The position numbers were made by a program, and so were the translations under genes. A DNA stretch of 64,000 nucleotides from CALHVX01 sp964640725 (GTDB lineage: Bacteria; Pseudomonadota; Gammaproteobacteria; Pseudomonadales; Azotimanducaceae), in contig CAZXIJ010000005.1 in NCBI GenBank assembly GCA_964640725.1, positions 1 to 64,000 of the forward strand, given 5' to 3'. The notes beneath the pieces were generated by a model that was not told the DNA's origin, made no database searches, and saw only the letters and a program-made list of their open reading frames with translations. Below, in pieces: positions 34,869 through 43,651 of this stretch; the first letter of the stretch is position 1; each line of letters starts with the position of its first letter.

Positions 34869-35006
34869 TTCAGGAAGGCGTCTCGGGTAGCTTCGCGAGG
34901 CCCCCGCGCACGGCGTGGGCTCACAAAAACGCGCGATTATACACACACCGTTTACGGGTGCTTTTGCTAAGATCCCGCCCCCGTTCGAAAGCTAGGGCAG
35001 GCGCAG

Positions 35007-36560
35007 ATGGGCAGTACCAATCTATTGGTGATTCTGGACGGTTTCGGTCACCGCGAAGCCGGCGAATCCAATGCAATAGCCGCCGCCCGCACGCCGACCT
35101 GGGATCGCCTCACCAGTACCCGGCCCAACACCCTGATCTCGGGCTCCGGCAGCGATGTCGGCTTGCCCGACGGCCAGATGGGCAACAGCGAGGTCGGGCA
35201 CATGAACCTGGGTGCCGGGCGTGTGGTCTACCAGGACCTGACACGCATCGGGCGCGCCATCGAGCAAGGCGAGTTTCAGCGCAATCGCGTCCTGAACCGG
35301 GCTTTCGACCGTATTCGCAAGCACGGCAGCGCCCTGCACGTCATGGGGCTCCTGTCCCCGGGCGGTGTGCACAGCCACGAAGCGCAGATCTTCACCCTGC
35401 TGGAGATGGCTGCCGAAGCCGGTCTGTCACACATTTATCTGCACGCTTTCCTGGATGGTCGCGACACGCCTCCGCGCAGCGCGGAGGCCAGCCTCGAGCA
35501 AGCGCAAGCCCTGTGCGACCGGCTGCCCGGTGTCACCCTGGCCTCCATCTGTGGCCGCTACTTCGCCATGGACCGTGACAATCGCTGGGACCGGGTCGAA
35601 CGCGCCTACAACCTGCTGGTTCGAGGCGAGGCGCCGTTCCACGCGGAATCCCCGGCGGACGCCCTGGCCCAGGCCTATGCGCGGGACGAGAACGACGAGT
35701 TCGTCCAGCCAACAGCCATTCACGCGTTCAGCCAAACGCCGGTACGCATGAACGACGGCGACGGCGTGGTCTTTATGAATTTCCGGGCCGACCGGGCCCG
35801 GGAGATCACCCGGGCGATCGTTGACCAGGACTTTGCGGGCTTCGAGCGGCGCTCCACTGTCCAGCTGTCTGACTTCGTCATGCTCACCCGCTACGCAGAC
35901 GATATCGATACCAGCTGTGCCTTCGAGCCAGCGGCGCTCAGCAACACTCTGGGCGAGCATCTGGAAAAGCTTGGCAAGACCCAGCTGCGCATTGCCGAAA
36001 CGGAAAAGTACGCGCACGTGACCTTCTTCTTTTCTGGCGGTCGGGAAGCACCGTACCAGGGCGAGGACCGGATCCTTGTGCCGTCACCGGACGTACCGAC
36101 CTACGACCTGCAGCCGCAAATGAGCGCGCCCGAGGTCACGGACGAGCTGGTCACAGCCATTCGCAGCGGCAAGTACGACGCCATCATCTGTAACTACGCC
36201 AACGGCGATATGGTGGGCCATACGGGCAACTTCGATGCCGCCGTGCAGGCGGTCGAGACCCTGGACCAGTGCCTGGAAAGGCTCGTTGCTGCCATCGAAG
36301 AACACGGCGGCCAGATGCTGGTGACGGCAGATCACGGCAACGTCGAGCAAATGAGCGACCCGGAGACCGGCCAGGCGCACACCGCCCATACCAGCGAGCT
36401 GGTGCCGCTGGTGTACGTAGGCGATCAGGCGCTAGAGTTCGCCGGTGGCGGCGCTCTTTCCGACGTCGCCCCGACCCTGCTGCACCTGATGGGGCTGCGA
36501 CAACCCAAGGAGATGACCGGTCAATCGCTCGCGTCCTACAGTTCGAGGCAAACTGCCTGA
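35007..36560 (+). CDS. gpmI: 2,3-bisphosphoglycerate-independent phosphoglycerate mutase
   Basis: GpmI interconverts 3- and 2-phosphoglycerate with two manganese ions. The 517-residue protein has the active-site Ser in GLPDGQMGNSEVGHMNLGAG (about residue 62), HVMGLLSPGGVHSH, LHAFLDGRDTPPRSA, MNFRADRAREITRA, EKYAHVTFFFSGG and the C-terminal metal motifs NYANGDMVGHTG and TADHGNVEQM. It begins the gpmI-envC-ctpA-yibQ block. Confidence 0.97.
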   Translation: MGSTNLLVILDGFGHREAGESNAIAAARTPTWDRLTSTRPNTLISGSGSDVGLPDGQMGNSEVGHMNLGAGRVVYQDLTRIGRAIEQGEFQRNRVLNRAFDRIRKHGSALHVMGLLSPGGVHSHEAQIFTLLEMAAEAGLSHIYLHAFLDGRDTPPRSAEASLEQAQALCDRLPGVTLASICGRYFAMDRDNRWDRVERAYNLLVRGEAPFHAESPADALAQAYARDENDEFVQPTAIHAFSQTPVRMNDGDGVVFMNFRADRAREITRAIVDQDFAGFERRSTVQLSDFVMLTRYADDIDTSCAFEPAALSNTLGEHLEKLGKTQLRIAETEKYAHVTFFFSGGREAPYQGEDRILVPSPDVPTYDLQPQMSAPEVTDELVTAIRSGKYDAIICNYANGDMVGHTGNFDAAVQAVETLDQCLERLVAAIEEHGGQMLVTADHGNVEQMSDPETGQAHTAHTSELVPLVYVGDQALEFAGGGALSDVAPTLLHLMGLRQPKEMTGQSLASYSSRQTA

Positions 36561-36582
36561 CTGCCTGGGCTACGCCTCGCTG

Positions 36583-37731
36583 TTGACCCGCCAGCCGCGG
36601 CTCGCTGCGGCGTTCTTCCTGCTTGGGGCCCTGGCCGGCGTCCTGGCCCCCGCTGCCGCTGCGCAACCCGCCGGCCAGGACGCCAACGAAGAGCTCGCGC
36701 GGATCGTGTCTGAGCTGAACGATCTGGACAGCTGGCTCAATATTGCCGACGGCAAACGCATCAAGCTGCAGCAGTCTTTGCGCAACATCGACCGGCAAAT
36801 CGCCCAGGCCGGAGCCAGCATCGCGGCCGCCGCCCGGGGCATCGCCGCGGCAGAGGCGAAGCTGGCGGCGCTCGAAGCGCGCAAAGGGGTGCTAACCGCC
36901 CAGCGAGATGCCCAGGCACAGGAAATTGCCGAGCACCTCGCTGCCGCCCAACGGCTGCGGGGGAGCGATCTGTTCAAGCAGCTGCTCAACCAGGAAGACC
37001 CCGCAGAACTCGAGCGGATGCTCCGCTATCACGAGTACTTCAGCCGGGCCCGCATCGACGCCGTCGACCAGTTTCGCGCCACGGTCATTGAGCTGGACAG
37101 CAACGCCCAGACCGCCCGCGAGGAGCAGGCGCGCCTGACCCGGCAACGCGAGACCCTCGCCGCCGAACGCACCGCACGCCAGGGCGCCCGGACCCAGCAA
37201 CAGCAACTGATTGCAAGCCTGGAGGCAGAGAGCGCCACCAAAAAGCAGGACCGGGAGCGCCTGCGGGCAAACCGGGAACGGCTGGAAAACCTGCTCGCCG
37301 AGCTGACGCGCCGCAGCACGGAATTGGACGGCACCGGTTTCGCCAACAGCAAGGGCAAGCTGCCCATGCCGCTGTCGGCAAAGATCGCCAAGGCCTACGG
37401 CAGCAAACGCAGCGACGGCGAGCTGGCCTGGAAGGGTGTTCTGTTCGACGCCCCGGTCGGCAGCGCGGTGCAGGCGGTGTACCGGGGACGGGTGGTGTTC
37501 GCAGACTGGCTGCGCGGCTACGGCCTGCTGCTGATTCTGGATCACGGCGGCGAGTACATGACCCTGTATGGCCACGCCGATACCCTCGCCAAACAGGTGG
37601 GCGACTGGGCAGAAAGCGGCGAGACCATCGCCACCGCCGGCCGCTCGGGCGGCCAGGAAGACCCCGGGCTGTATTTCGAGGTGCGCCACAAAAGCAAAAC
37701 CCACGATCCGGTGAACTGGCTGCGGCGCTGA
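36583..37731 (+). CDS. envC: Murein hydrolase activator EnvC
   Basis: EnvC activates the amidases AmiA and AmiB at the septum. The 382-residue protein has a signal peptide, a long coiled coil (about residues 35-245, many Ala/Arg/Glu/Gln heptads) and a degenerate LytM/M23 domain: GVLFDAPVGSAVQAVYRGRVVFADWLRGYGLLLILDHGGEYMTLYGH and ending YFEVRHKSKTHDPVNWL. The first zinc-ligand motif is missing, as expected for a non-catalytic activator. The start is TTG 36583; no better codon lies between gpmI and it. Confidence 0.92.
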   Translation: MTRQPRLAAAFFLLGALAGVLAPAAAAQPAGQDANEELARIVSELNDLDSWLNIADGKRIKLQQSLRNIDRQIAQAGASIAAAARGIAAAEAKLAALEARKGVLTAQRDAQAQEIAEHLAAAQRLRGSDLFKQLLNQEDPAELERMLRYHEYFSRARIDAVDQFRATVIELDSNAQTAREEQARLTRQRETLAAERTARQGARTQQQQLIASLEAESATKKQDRERLRANRERLENLLAELTRRSTELDGTGFANSKGKLPMPLSAKIAKAYGSKRSDGELAWKGVLFDAPVGSAVQAVYRGRVVFADWLRGYGLLLILDHGGEYMTLYGHADTLAKQVGDWAESGETIATAGRSGGQEDPGLYFEVRHKSKTHDPVNWLRR

Positions 37732-37801
37732 CGGCCGGGGCTGTGCGCTGGTCCCGGGTTTCGCGGTGGAGCCGCTGCGCCGTTGGTGCGAGACTGCAGC
37801 C

Positions 37802-38992
37802 ATGGTGCTGCGACCTCTAACACTGCTGGCCATGATTCTCAGCACAGGGACCGGCGTCGGTCTCGGCATTATCGCGTACGACCGCTGGCGCGATCAGCTG
37901 ATCGACCGGGACGAGCTGGCCCGCTTCGAGTCAGCGCTCTTTCACGTGCGGCAAAGCTACGTCGAAGAAGTCACGGACGACAAGCTGATGGAGGGCGCCC
38001 TGCACGGCATGCTGCAGAGCCTGGACCCCCATTCCGTGTACCTCAACCAGGCCGAGTACCTGGACCTGCAGGCGGAGACCACCGGGCACTTCGTCGGAAT
38101 CGGGCTCGAGATCGGCCTGATCGACGGTTACTTCACGGTCGTCACACCGATTGACGATACCCCGGCCGCCCGCGCACACATGAGCGCCGGCGATCGGCTG
38201 CTGGAGGTGAACGGTGAGTCCCTGCGCGGCAAGTCCTTGGTGGACGTCATCGGCGAGCTGCGCGGCGAGGCCGGCACCCGAGTGCGGCTGCGCTACCGGC
38301 CCGCCAACAGCACCACGGCTCGGAACCTGACGCTACGGCGCGAAACGATCGCCATCGCCAGCGTCACCAGCCGGATGCTGGAGCCGGGCTACGGCTACAT
38401 TCGCATCGCGCAGTTTCAAACCACCACCGGCAGCGATTTCCAGCGCGCGCTGAAGCGCCTGGAGCGGGAGTCCAAGCCCCTGCAGGGGCTGGTTCTGGAC
38501 CTGCGCAACAATCCCGGCGGCGTGCTCCAGGCTTCGGTCGCGGTCGCCGACTCGCTCCTGAACGACGGGCTCATCGTCTACACCGCGGGACGTCTGCCCA
38601 GCAGCAAGCTCAAGTATCGGGCCGCCCATGCCGACTCCCTCGCCGGCGCGCCCGTGGTCGTGCTCATCAACGGCGGCTCCGCCTCCGCGTCGGAAATCGT
38701 GGCCGGAGCCCTGAAGGATCATGAGCGGGCAACGCTGATGGGGGAGAAAACCTACGGCAAGGGATCGGTGCAGTCCCTCGTGCCGCTGAATGACGACCAG
38801 GCCCTGAAGCTGACCACAGCGTACTACTACACCCCGGACGGACGTTCCATTCACAAACTCGGCATTGAACCCCATGTCACATTCGCCGATAACGGAGCGC
38901 ACGAGAACTTCGATCAGGCCCTGCTGGCAGCAGCGCTCGAACGGCTAAAAACGAACCCGGCGCCAGGAGCGCCTCTTCACGCCAGACGCTAG
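37802..38992 (+). CDS. ctpA: C-terminal processing peptidase (S41 family)
   Basis: S41 peptidases are periplasmic Ser-Lys proteases that trim envelope proteins and peptidoglycan enzymes. After an N-terminal membrane/signal segment (LTLLAMILSTGTGVGLGIIAY), the protein has a PDZ domain (ETTGHFVGIGLEIGLIDGYFTVVTPIDDTPAARA) and the protease core GLVLDLRNNPGGVLQASVAVAD, INGGSASASEIVAGALKDH (catalytic Ser) and MGEKTYGKGSVQ (catalytic Lys). I chose ATG 37802; a GTG at 37766 is the alternative. It directly follows envC. Confidence 0.93.
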   Translation: MVLRPLTLLAMILSTGTGVGLGIIAYDRWRDQLIDRDELARFESALFHVRQSYVEEVTDDKLMEGALHGMLQSLDPHSVYLNQAEYLDLQAETTGHFVGIGLEIGLIDGYFTVVTPIDDTPAARAHMSAGDRLLEVNGESLRGKSLVDVIGELRGEAGTRVRLRYRPANSTTARNLTLRRETIAIASVTSRMLEPGYGYIRIAQFQTTTGSDFQRALKRLERESKPLQGLVLDLRNNPGGVLQASVAVADSLLNDGLIVYTAGRLPSSKLKYRAAHADSLAGAPVVVLINGGSASASEIVAGALKDHERATLMGEKTYGKGSVQSLVPLNDDQALKLTTAYYYTPDGRSIHKLGIEPHVTFADNGAHENFDQALLAAALERLKTNPAPGAPLHARR

Positions 38993-39034
38993 GCTCCGCG
39001 CCGGGCGCAAGGCTGCAAAGGACTCACCCGGTCA

Positions 39035-39904
39035 ATGGCAACCGCCCGCGGCAAACACAGCTCGGCACTGACCCGAGTACGCACGCGCCGTCGAGCGCTG
39101 CGCTCGGCAGTCTGCTTGCTGCTCTGCAGCCCGCTGGCCTGGCTGCCACAGGTCCGGGCCGATACCGGCACGCCTGCAGTCGCGGCCCTGCCCGCAGCAG
39201 CGCGGACCGAGCTCCTTGGCCCGCCGCTGACCAAACGCCTCGCCGTGGTCATCGACGACCTGGGATACAGTCCGGCGCGAGACGCGCGCGCGCTCGCCCT
39301 TCCCGGCGCGCTGACCGTCGCCGTGCTGCCCGCCGCGCCCAACGCTACCGCCATCGCCCAGCAGGCATCAGCGCTGGGTCGCGAGGTCATCCTGCATCAG
39401 CCCATGCAGCCGGTCTCCCCCCTGGACCGTCCAGACCACGGCGCACTGCTCGAACACATGTCGAGCGCCGACTACGCTGCGACCCTCGGCGCCAATCTGG
39501 CAGCGGTGCCAGGCAGCGTGGGCATCAACAACCACCGCGGCAGCCTGCTAACAGCCCGGCCCGGCGCCATGGACGAATTGATGCTGCAGCTTCTGGCCCG
39601 GCAACTGTATTTTCTGGACAGCCGCACCACCGCGGCGACGGTGGCTCACGACACGGCCCGGGAGTGGGGCGTGCCGACCATCAAGCGCGACGTTTTCCTG
39701 GACCACGAACGCAGCACGCAAAGCATGGACCGTCAGTTCCGGCGCGCGCTGCGCATCGCGCGCAGGCAAGGCTACGCGGTGCTGATTGCGCACCCGCACC
39801 GGGAATCCCTGGACTATCTGGAGCGCGCGCTGGCAACGCTCCCAGAGGGCTTTGCCACCACCCGTCTGAGCGACCTGATTACTCACCTCGACCTGCAGCG
39901 TTAG
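39035..39904 (+). CDS. Divergent polysaccharide deacetylase family protein (YibQ-like)
   Basis: A 289-residue exported protein of the DUF610/YibQ deacetylase-like family. After the signal region it has LAVVIDDLGYSPARDARALALPGALTVAVLP, EVILHQPMQP, GSVGINNHRGSLLTARPGAM, LYFLDSRTTAA, IKRDVFLDHE and LIAHPHRESLDYL. The family retains the NodB-like fold; here the usual HLPMEP and NNHMGS read HQPMQP and NNHRGS. Position after ctpA is conserved in gammaproteobacteria. Its TAG stop is the first three bases of a 25-bp tandem repeat. Confidence 0.9.
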   Translation: MATARGKHSSALTRVRTRRRALRSAVCLLLCSPLAWLPQVRADTGTPAVAALPAAARTELLGPPLTKRLAVVIDDLGYSPARDARALALPGALTVAVLPAAPNATAIAQQASALGREVILHQPMQPVSPLDRPDHGALLEHMSSADYAATLGANLAAVPGSVGINNHRGSLLTARPGAMDELMLQLLARQLYFLDSRTTAATVAHDTAREWGVPTIKRDVFLDHERSTQSMDRQFRRALRIARRQGYAVLIAHPHRESLDYLERALATLPEGFATTRLSDLITHLDLQR

Positions 39905-40133
39905 GAGCGGTCGTCTTCCGCTTCGTTAGGAGCGGTCGTCTTCCGCTTCGCTAGGAGCGGTCGTCTTCCAGAGCGAAANNNNNNNNNNNNNNNNNNNNNN
40001 NNNNNNNNNNNNNNNNNNNNNNNNNNNNNNNNNNNNNNNNNNNNNNNNNNNNNNNNNNNNNNNNNNNNNNNNNNNNNNCGTTAGGAGCGGTCGTCTTCCG
40101 CTTCGCTAGGAGCGGTCGTCTTCCAGAGCGAAA
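39902..40133. repeat. Tandem 25-bp repeat bridging the stop codons of yibQ and the racemase gene
   Basis: The unit TAGGAGCGGTCGTCTTCC plus GCTTCGT/C occurs at 39902, 39927 and 39952 before the gap and at 40082 and 40107 after it. The first 18 bases, read on the minus strand, are the last 18 coding bases of the racemase gene (Glu-Asp-Asp-Arg-Ser-stop). The first unit supplies the yibQ stop and the last supplies the racemase stop. Each junction can form a CCGCT/AGCGG hairpin. The 55 bp before the gap (39924-39978) equal the 55 bp after it (40079-40133). Confidence 0.9.
39979..40078. other. 100-N scaffold gap, probably artificial
   Basis: The flanks share an identical 55-bp end, so the contigs most simply overlap and no sequence is missing; the true distance would be about 155 bp shorter. 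Additional collapsed copies of the 25-bp unit are the alternative. Confidence 0.87.
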
Positions 40134-40810
40134 TCGAGAGCCTGCACAACGTGCAAAGCACAGCTGTCGAGCACCGGCAACGAGGCCTCGCCGTCGCTCA
40201 GCAGCAAACCCAGCTCCGTGCACCCCAGGATCACGCTATCGGCTCCGGCGCGCGCTGCCTGCTCAACGATTTCCAGCAGCCGCACCCGGCTGTCGGGCAG
40301 CACGCTGCCGATACAGAGCTCGTCGTAAATCATGTTGTGAACGCAGAGCCGGTCGGCTTCTTCTGGCAGCACCACCGTCACGCCGAATTGATCGCGCAAA
40401 CGGCCAAGGTAGAAGTCCTCTTCCATCGTGAACCGCGTGCCCAGAAGCAGGGGGTGCGTGAGTGATCTTGTTGCCATCGCCGCAGCGACGGAATCGGTGA
40501 TGTGAATGAGGGGCACGGCGGTCGCCCGGGCCAGCTGGTCAGCCACCTTGTGCATGGTGTTTGTGCAGAGCAACAGGCAGTCTGCGCCGGCTCGCTCCAG
40601 GGCCTGAGCAGCGCTGGCAAGGCGACCGGCTGCGGCGACCCAGTTGTCCTGAGCCTGGTAGGACTCGATTTCCTGAAAGTCGAAGGAATAAAGCAGCAAA
40701 CGCGCGCTGTGCAGCCCGCCCAGGCGCTCCCGCGCGCCCTCGTTGAGCAGGCGGTAGTAAACCGCGGTGCTCTCCCAGCTCATCCCGCCGATCAGGCCAA
40801 TGGTCCTCAC
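40106..40810 (-). CDS. Aspartate/glutamate racemase family protein
   Basis: A 234-residue cofactor-independent racemase of the YgeA/aspartate racemase type. It begins MRTIGLIGGMSWESTAVYYRLLNEG, has the first catalytic Cys in DCLLLCTNTMHKVAD and the second in SVILGCTELGLLL, which together form the two-base active site. It may produce D-amino acids for peptidoglycan or signalling; substrate cannot be read from sequence. The 3' end lies in the 25-bp repeat. Confidence 0.92.
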   Translation of the reverse strand: MRTIGLIGGMSWESTAVYYRLLNEGARERLGGLHSARLLLYSFDFQEIESYQAQDNWVAAAGRLASAAQALERAGADCLLLCTNTMHKVADQLARATAVPLIHITDSVAAAMATRSLTHPLLLGTRFTMEEDFYLGRLRDQFGVTVVLPEEADRLCVHNMIYDELCIGSVLPDSRVRLLEIVEQAARAGADSVILGCTELGLLLSDGEASLPVLDSCALHVVQALDFALEDDRS

Positions 40811-40913
40811 GCAATCGTCCTTTTTTGCAGAGTTCCCGCAGACAGTCTACGTTCTCCTGCGAGCCAGCGGAATGCGCGACGCTCCCTTGCAGGGGAAGCG
40901 CTAAGCTTGCGCC

Positions 40914-42227
40914 ATGATCCCTGAGCTTTCAGACACCGACGACTCACCGGAGCACCCCCAGTCCCTGCCTCACCCGCCGCGGCCCCGGCGGCTGTTCGCG
41001 CCGCTGCTGCTGGCAGCGGCGTCGGCACTGCTGTGGCTGCTCGCCGTTCGCGGTGCCGCAGGACCGGACGCAACCTTCGATCCTTACGCCCTGACAGAGC
41101 TGGTCTGGTACCTGTTTGCGGCCCTGGGCGCGGTACTAATTCTCGCTGCGGCAACGCGACCGCGCCTGGGCCTCCGCTGGAGCCTGGTGCTGCTGGCATC
41201 CCTTGCACCGCTCGGCGTTCTGGTACTGCTCTCTCTCCTGTTGCCCGGATACTTCCCGGCGCTGCTCGCCAGCGCAGCCGCGCTTGCTGGCACGGGCCTC
41301 GCTCTGCTGCTGGGCACGCGCCGGCTGCTGGGCCGCTGGCAGCCGGCCGCCGTGCTGGCCGCAGTCGCCTGGCTGGCAGTCTTTACGCTGAGCGGACACT
41401 ACTTCTATTTTCCGGCTCAGCTGTGGATTGCCGCCGAGCAGGACCCGGCACCGCGGAGCGCGCCAGCGGCCATGGAAGCGTTGCTGTTCTCACAGCCTGC
41501 CCGCATCGACCAGGCTTTGCAGCGGCTCGGTCCCAGAGACCTGCAGCCCTCGGCGTTCTTTGTCGGATTTGCCGGCTACGCCGAAGAAAAGGTGTTCGCC
41601 GAAGAGGTGCGGTTCGCCGCGAAGGTCATGGACGCCCGCTACGGCAGCGGGCAACGCACACTGTTTCTGCTGAACGATCAGCGAGACCGGCAGCGACAGC
41701 CGTTGGCGACAGCGAGCGGCCTGCGCTATGCCCTGAACGGCATCGCTCGACAGATGCAGCGCGACGAAGACCTGCTCATTCTGGTGCTGTCATCTCACGG
41801 CGGCGAGCAGGCTGAACTTGCCGTATCGAACGGCGATCTGCCGCTGGCAACGCTCGACGGCCCGCTGCTGCGGGCAGCCCTGGACGATGCTGGTATTCGC
41901 TGGCGCCTGATCGTGCTGTCAGCCTGCTTTGCTGGCAGTTTCCTGGAACATCTGGCCACGCCGGAGACGGTCCTGATCACCGCGGCGGCGCCAGACCGGA
42001 CCTCCTTCGGCTGCTCCAACGATCGCGACCTGACTTACTTCGGGGAGGCATTCCTGCGCGATGCTCTGCCCGGCGCCACCGATCTGGAGAGCGCCTTCAC
42101 CGAAGCGATCGATCTGGTGACAGACCGGGAGCAGGCCCTTGGCGTCACGCCGTCTCGGCCGGTCGCGCACTTCGGCAAGGCCCTCGCGCAGCGTCTGGAT
42201 CAGGGCACCTGGCAGGCGCAGCGCTAG
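40914..42227 (+). CDS. Membrane-anchored legumain-like C13 family peptidase
   Basis: A 437-residue protein with a hydrophobic N-terminal half (four to five helices between about residues 27 and 170) and a C-terminal clan CD (caspase/legumain-fold) peptidase domain. The dyad is visible: His295 in VLSSHGGEQAEL and Cys338 in IVLSACFAGSFLEHL, each after a hydrophobic strand. Such C13 proteins occur in Xanthomonas-like and other gammaproteobacteria and have no established substrate. The gene is alone, convergent with hisA by 3 bp. Confidence 0.87.
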   Translation: MIPELSDTDDSPEHPQSLPHPPRPRRLFAPLLLAAASALLWLLAVRGAAGPDATFDPYALTELVWYLFAALGAVLILAAATRPRLGLRWSLVLLASLAPLGVLVLLSLLLPGYFPALLASAAALAGTGLALLLGTRRLLGRWQPAAVLAAVAWLAVFTLSGHYFYFPAQLWIAAEQDPAPRSAPAAMEALLFSQPARIDQALQRLGPRDLQPSAFFVGFAGYAEEKVFAEEVRFAAKVMDARYGSGQRTLFLLNDQRDRQRQPLATASGLRYALNGIARQMQRDEDLLILVLSSHGGEQAELAVSNGDLPLATLDGPLLRAALDDAGIRWRLIVLSACFAGSFLEHLATPETVLITAAAPDRTSFGCSNDRDLTYFGEAFLRDALPGATDLESAFTEAIDLVTDREQALGVTPSRPVAHFGKALAQRLDQGTWQAQR

Positions 42228-42230
42228 ACC

Positions 42231-42971
42231 TCAGTTCTCCAGCGCGGCCTGGCCATCCTCGAACTTCAGCGTTCCTTCGTAGATCGCCCGCCCGGTGATA
42301 ACGCCCAGCAAAGCGCCGGGCCGATCCGCAAACGCATCCTTAAGCGCCTTCAGATCCTCGACCGTGGTCACGCCGCCAGAGGCGATGACCGGCGCGGAAG
42401 TGCCCTCTGAGAGTGCCAGGGTCCCGGCGACATCCGGACCACCGAGCATGCCGTCCCGGGCGATGTCGGTGTAGACGATCCCGGCAATACCCAGCCCGCC
42501 GGCCCAGCGCGCGAAGCTGACCGCCGATTTGTCAGAAACCACATCCCAGCCGTCGGTTGCGACCTGCCCGTCCTTCGCATCCAGGCCCAGCATGACCCGG
42601 CCAGGAAAGCGGCTCGCAGCCTCTTCCAGAAAGCTCGGCTCACGGACAGCGCGGGTACCAACAATCACCTGATCAACCCCCGCTTCGAGATAGCCGTCGA
42701 TGGTCGCGAGCGTGCGTATCCCGCCGCCCACCTGGATGGACAGCCCGGGACCGGCATCGCACATCTGCCGGATCAGGTCCTGATTGCGCGGCTCGCCGGC
42801 AAAGGCGCCGTCCAGGTCGACGATATGCAATCGCCGACAGCCTTTGCCGTGCCACAGGCCGACCATGGCGACCGGGTCGTCAGAGAACACCGTCGCTTCA
42901 TCCATGCGCCCCTGGCGAAGCCGTACACAATGGCCATCTTTTAAATCGATGGCAGGAATCAACAACGACAT
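42231..42971 (-). CDS. hisA: HisA, phosphoribosylformimino-AICAR-P isomerase
   Basis: HisA is the TIM-barrel isomerase of histidine synthesis. The 246-residue protein has LLIPAIDLKDGHCVRLRQG with the catalytic Asp, LHIVDLDGAFAG, IQVGGGIR and the second catalytic Asp in VYTDIARDGMLGGPD, and VIASGGV near the end. It starts immediately after hisB with no space. The usual hisH between hisB and hisA, and hisF after hisA, are missing. Confidence 0.95.
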   Translation of the reverse strand: MSLLIPAIDLKDGHCVRLRQGRMDEATVFSDDPVAMVGLWHGKGCRRLHIVDLDGAFAGEPRNQDLIRQMCDAGPGLSIQVGGGIRTLATIDGYLEAGVDQVIVGTRAVREPSFLEEAASRFPGRVMLGLDAKDGQVATDGWDVVSDKSAVSFARWAGGLGIAGIVYTDIARDGMLGGPDVAGTLALSEGTSAPVIASGGVTTVEDLKALKDAFADRPGALLGVITGRAIYEGTLKFEDGQAALEN

Positions 42972-43589
42972 CTACAGGGTCCCTTTGGTGGACGGAATGC
43001 GGCCGGCCATGCGTGGGTCATGGCTTGCCGCCATGCGCAGGGCTCGGCCAAAAGCTTTGAAGAGCGTCTCTGCCTGGTGATGCGCGTTGACGCCCCGCAG
43101 GTTGTCCAGGTGCAGCGTGACCTGAGCGTGGTTCACGAAGCCCTGAAAAAATTCGAACAGCAGATCGACATCAAAATCGCCGATGCGCGGCCGGGTGTAG
43201 GTCACGAAATGCTCAAGGCCCGGGCGGCCACTGAGGTCGATGACGACCCGGGACAGCGCCTCGTCCAGCGGCACGTAGGCGTGGCCGTAGCGGACCAGCC
43301 CGGCCTTGTCGCCCACCGCCTGGGCAAACGCCTGCCCCAGAACAATGCCGACGTCTTCGACGGTATGGTGGGCATCGACTTCAAGGTCGCCAACGGCTTC
43401 CAGATCAAGGTCGATCAAACCGTGTCGGCTGATCTGCGTCAGCATGTGCTCGAAAAACGGCAGGCCGGTGCGCAGCCGGGACTCGCCGGTGCCGTCCAGG
43501 TTAAGGGTCAGAGTGATCTGGGTTTCCTGGGTATTGCGAGTGATTGTCGCCCGTCGAGCGTCGCTCGACGGTGCCTGCACGGTGGCCAT
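42972..43589 (-). CDS. hisB: Imidazoleglycerol-phosphate dehydratase HisB
   Basis: The monofunctional dehydratase of histidine synthesis, binding two manganese ions through two HHTVED-like motifs: DAHHTVEDVGIVLGQAF and NAHHQAETLFKAFGRAL. FFEHMLTQISRHGLIDL is also diagnostic. I use ATG 43589 (205 residues); a TTG six codons upstream is possible. No phosphatase domain is fused, unlike enterobacterial HisB. Confidence 0.95.
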   Translation of the reverse strand: MATVQAPSSDARRATITRNTQETQITLTLNLDGTGESRLRTGLPFFEHMLTQISRHGLIDLDLEAVGDLEVDAHHTVEDVGIVLGQAFAQAVGDKAGLVRYGHAYVPLDEALSRVVIDLSGRPGLEHFVTYTRPRIGDFDVDLLFEFFQGFVNHAQVTLHLDNLRGVNAHHQAETLFKAFGRALRMAASHDPRMAGRIPSTKGTL

Positions 43590-43651
43590 GGTGTCGTCCT
43601 GCTTCAAATACCAAGCGCCAGCGCGCCAGCAACGCGCCGAGTATACGGGCT

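Noticed and set aside
39902..40133. CRISPR array
   Set aside because: Units are contiguous without unique spacers, and no cas genes are present.
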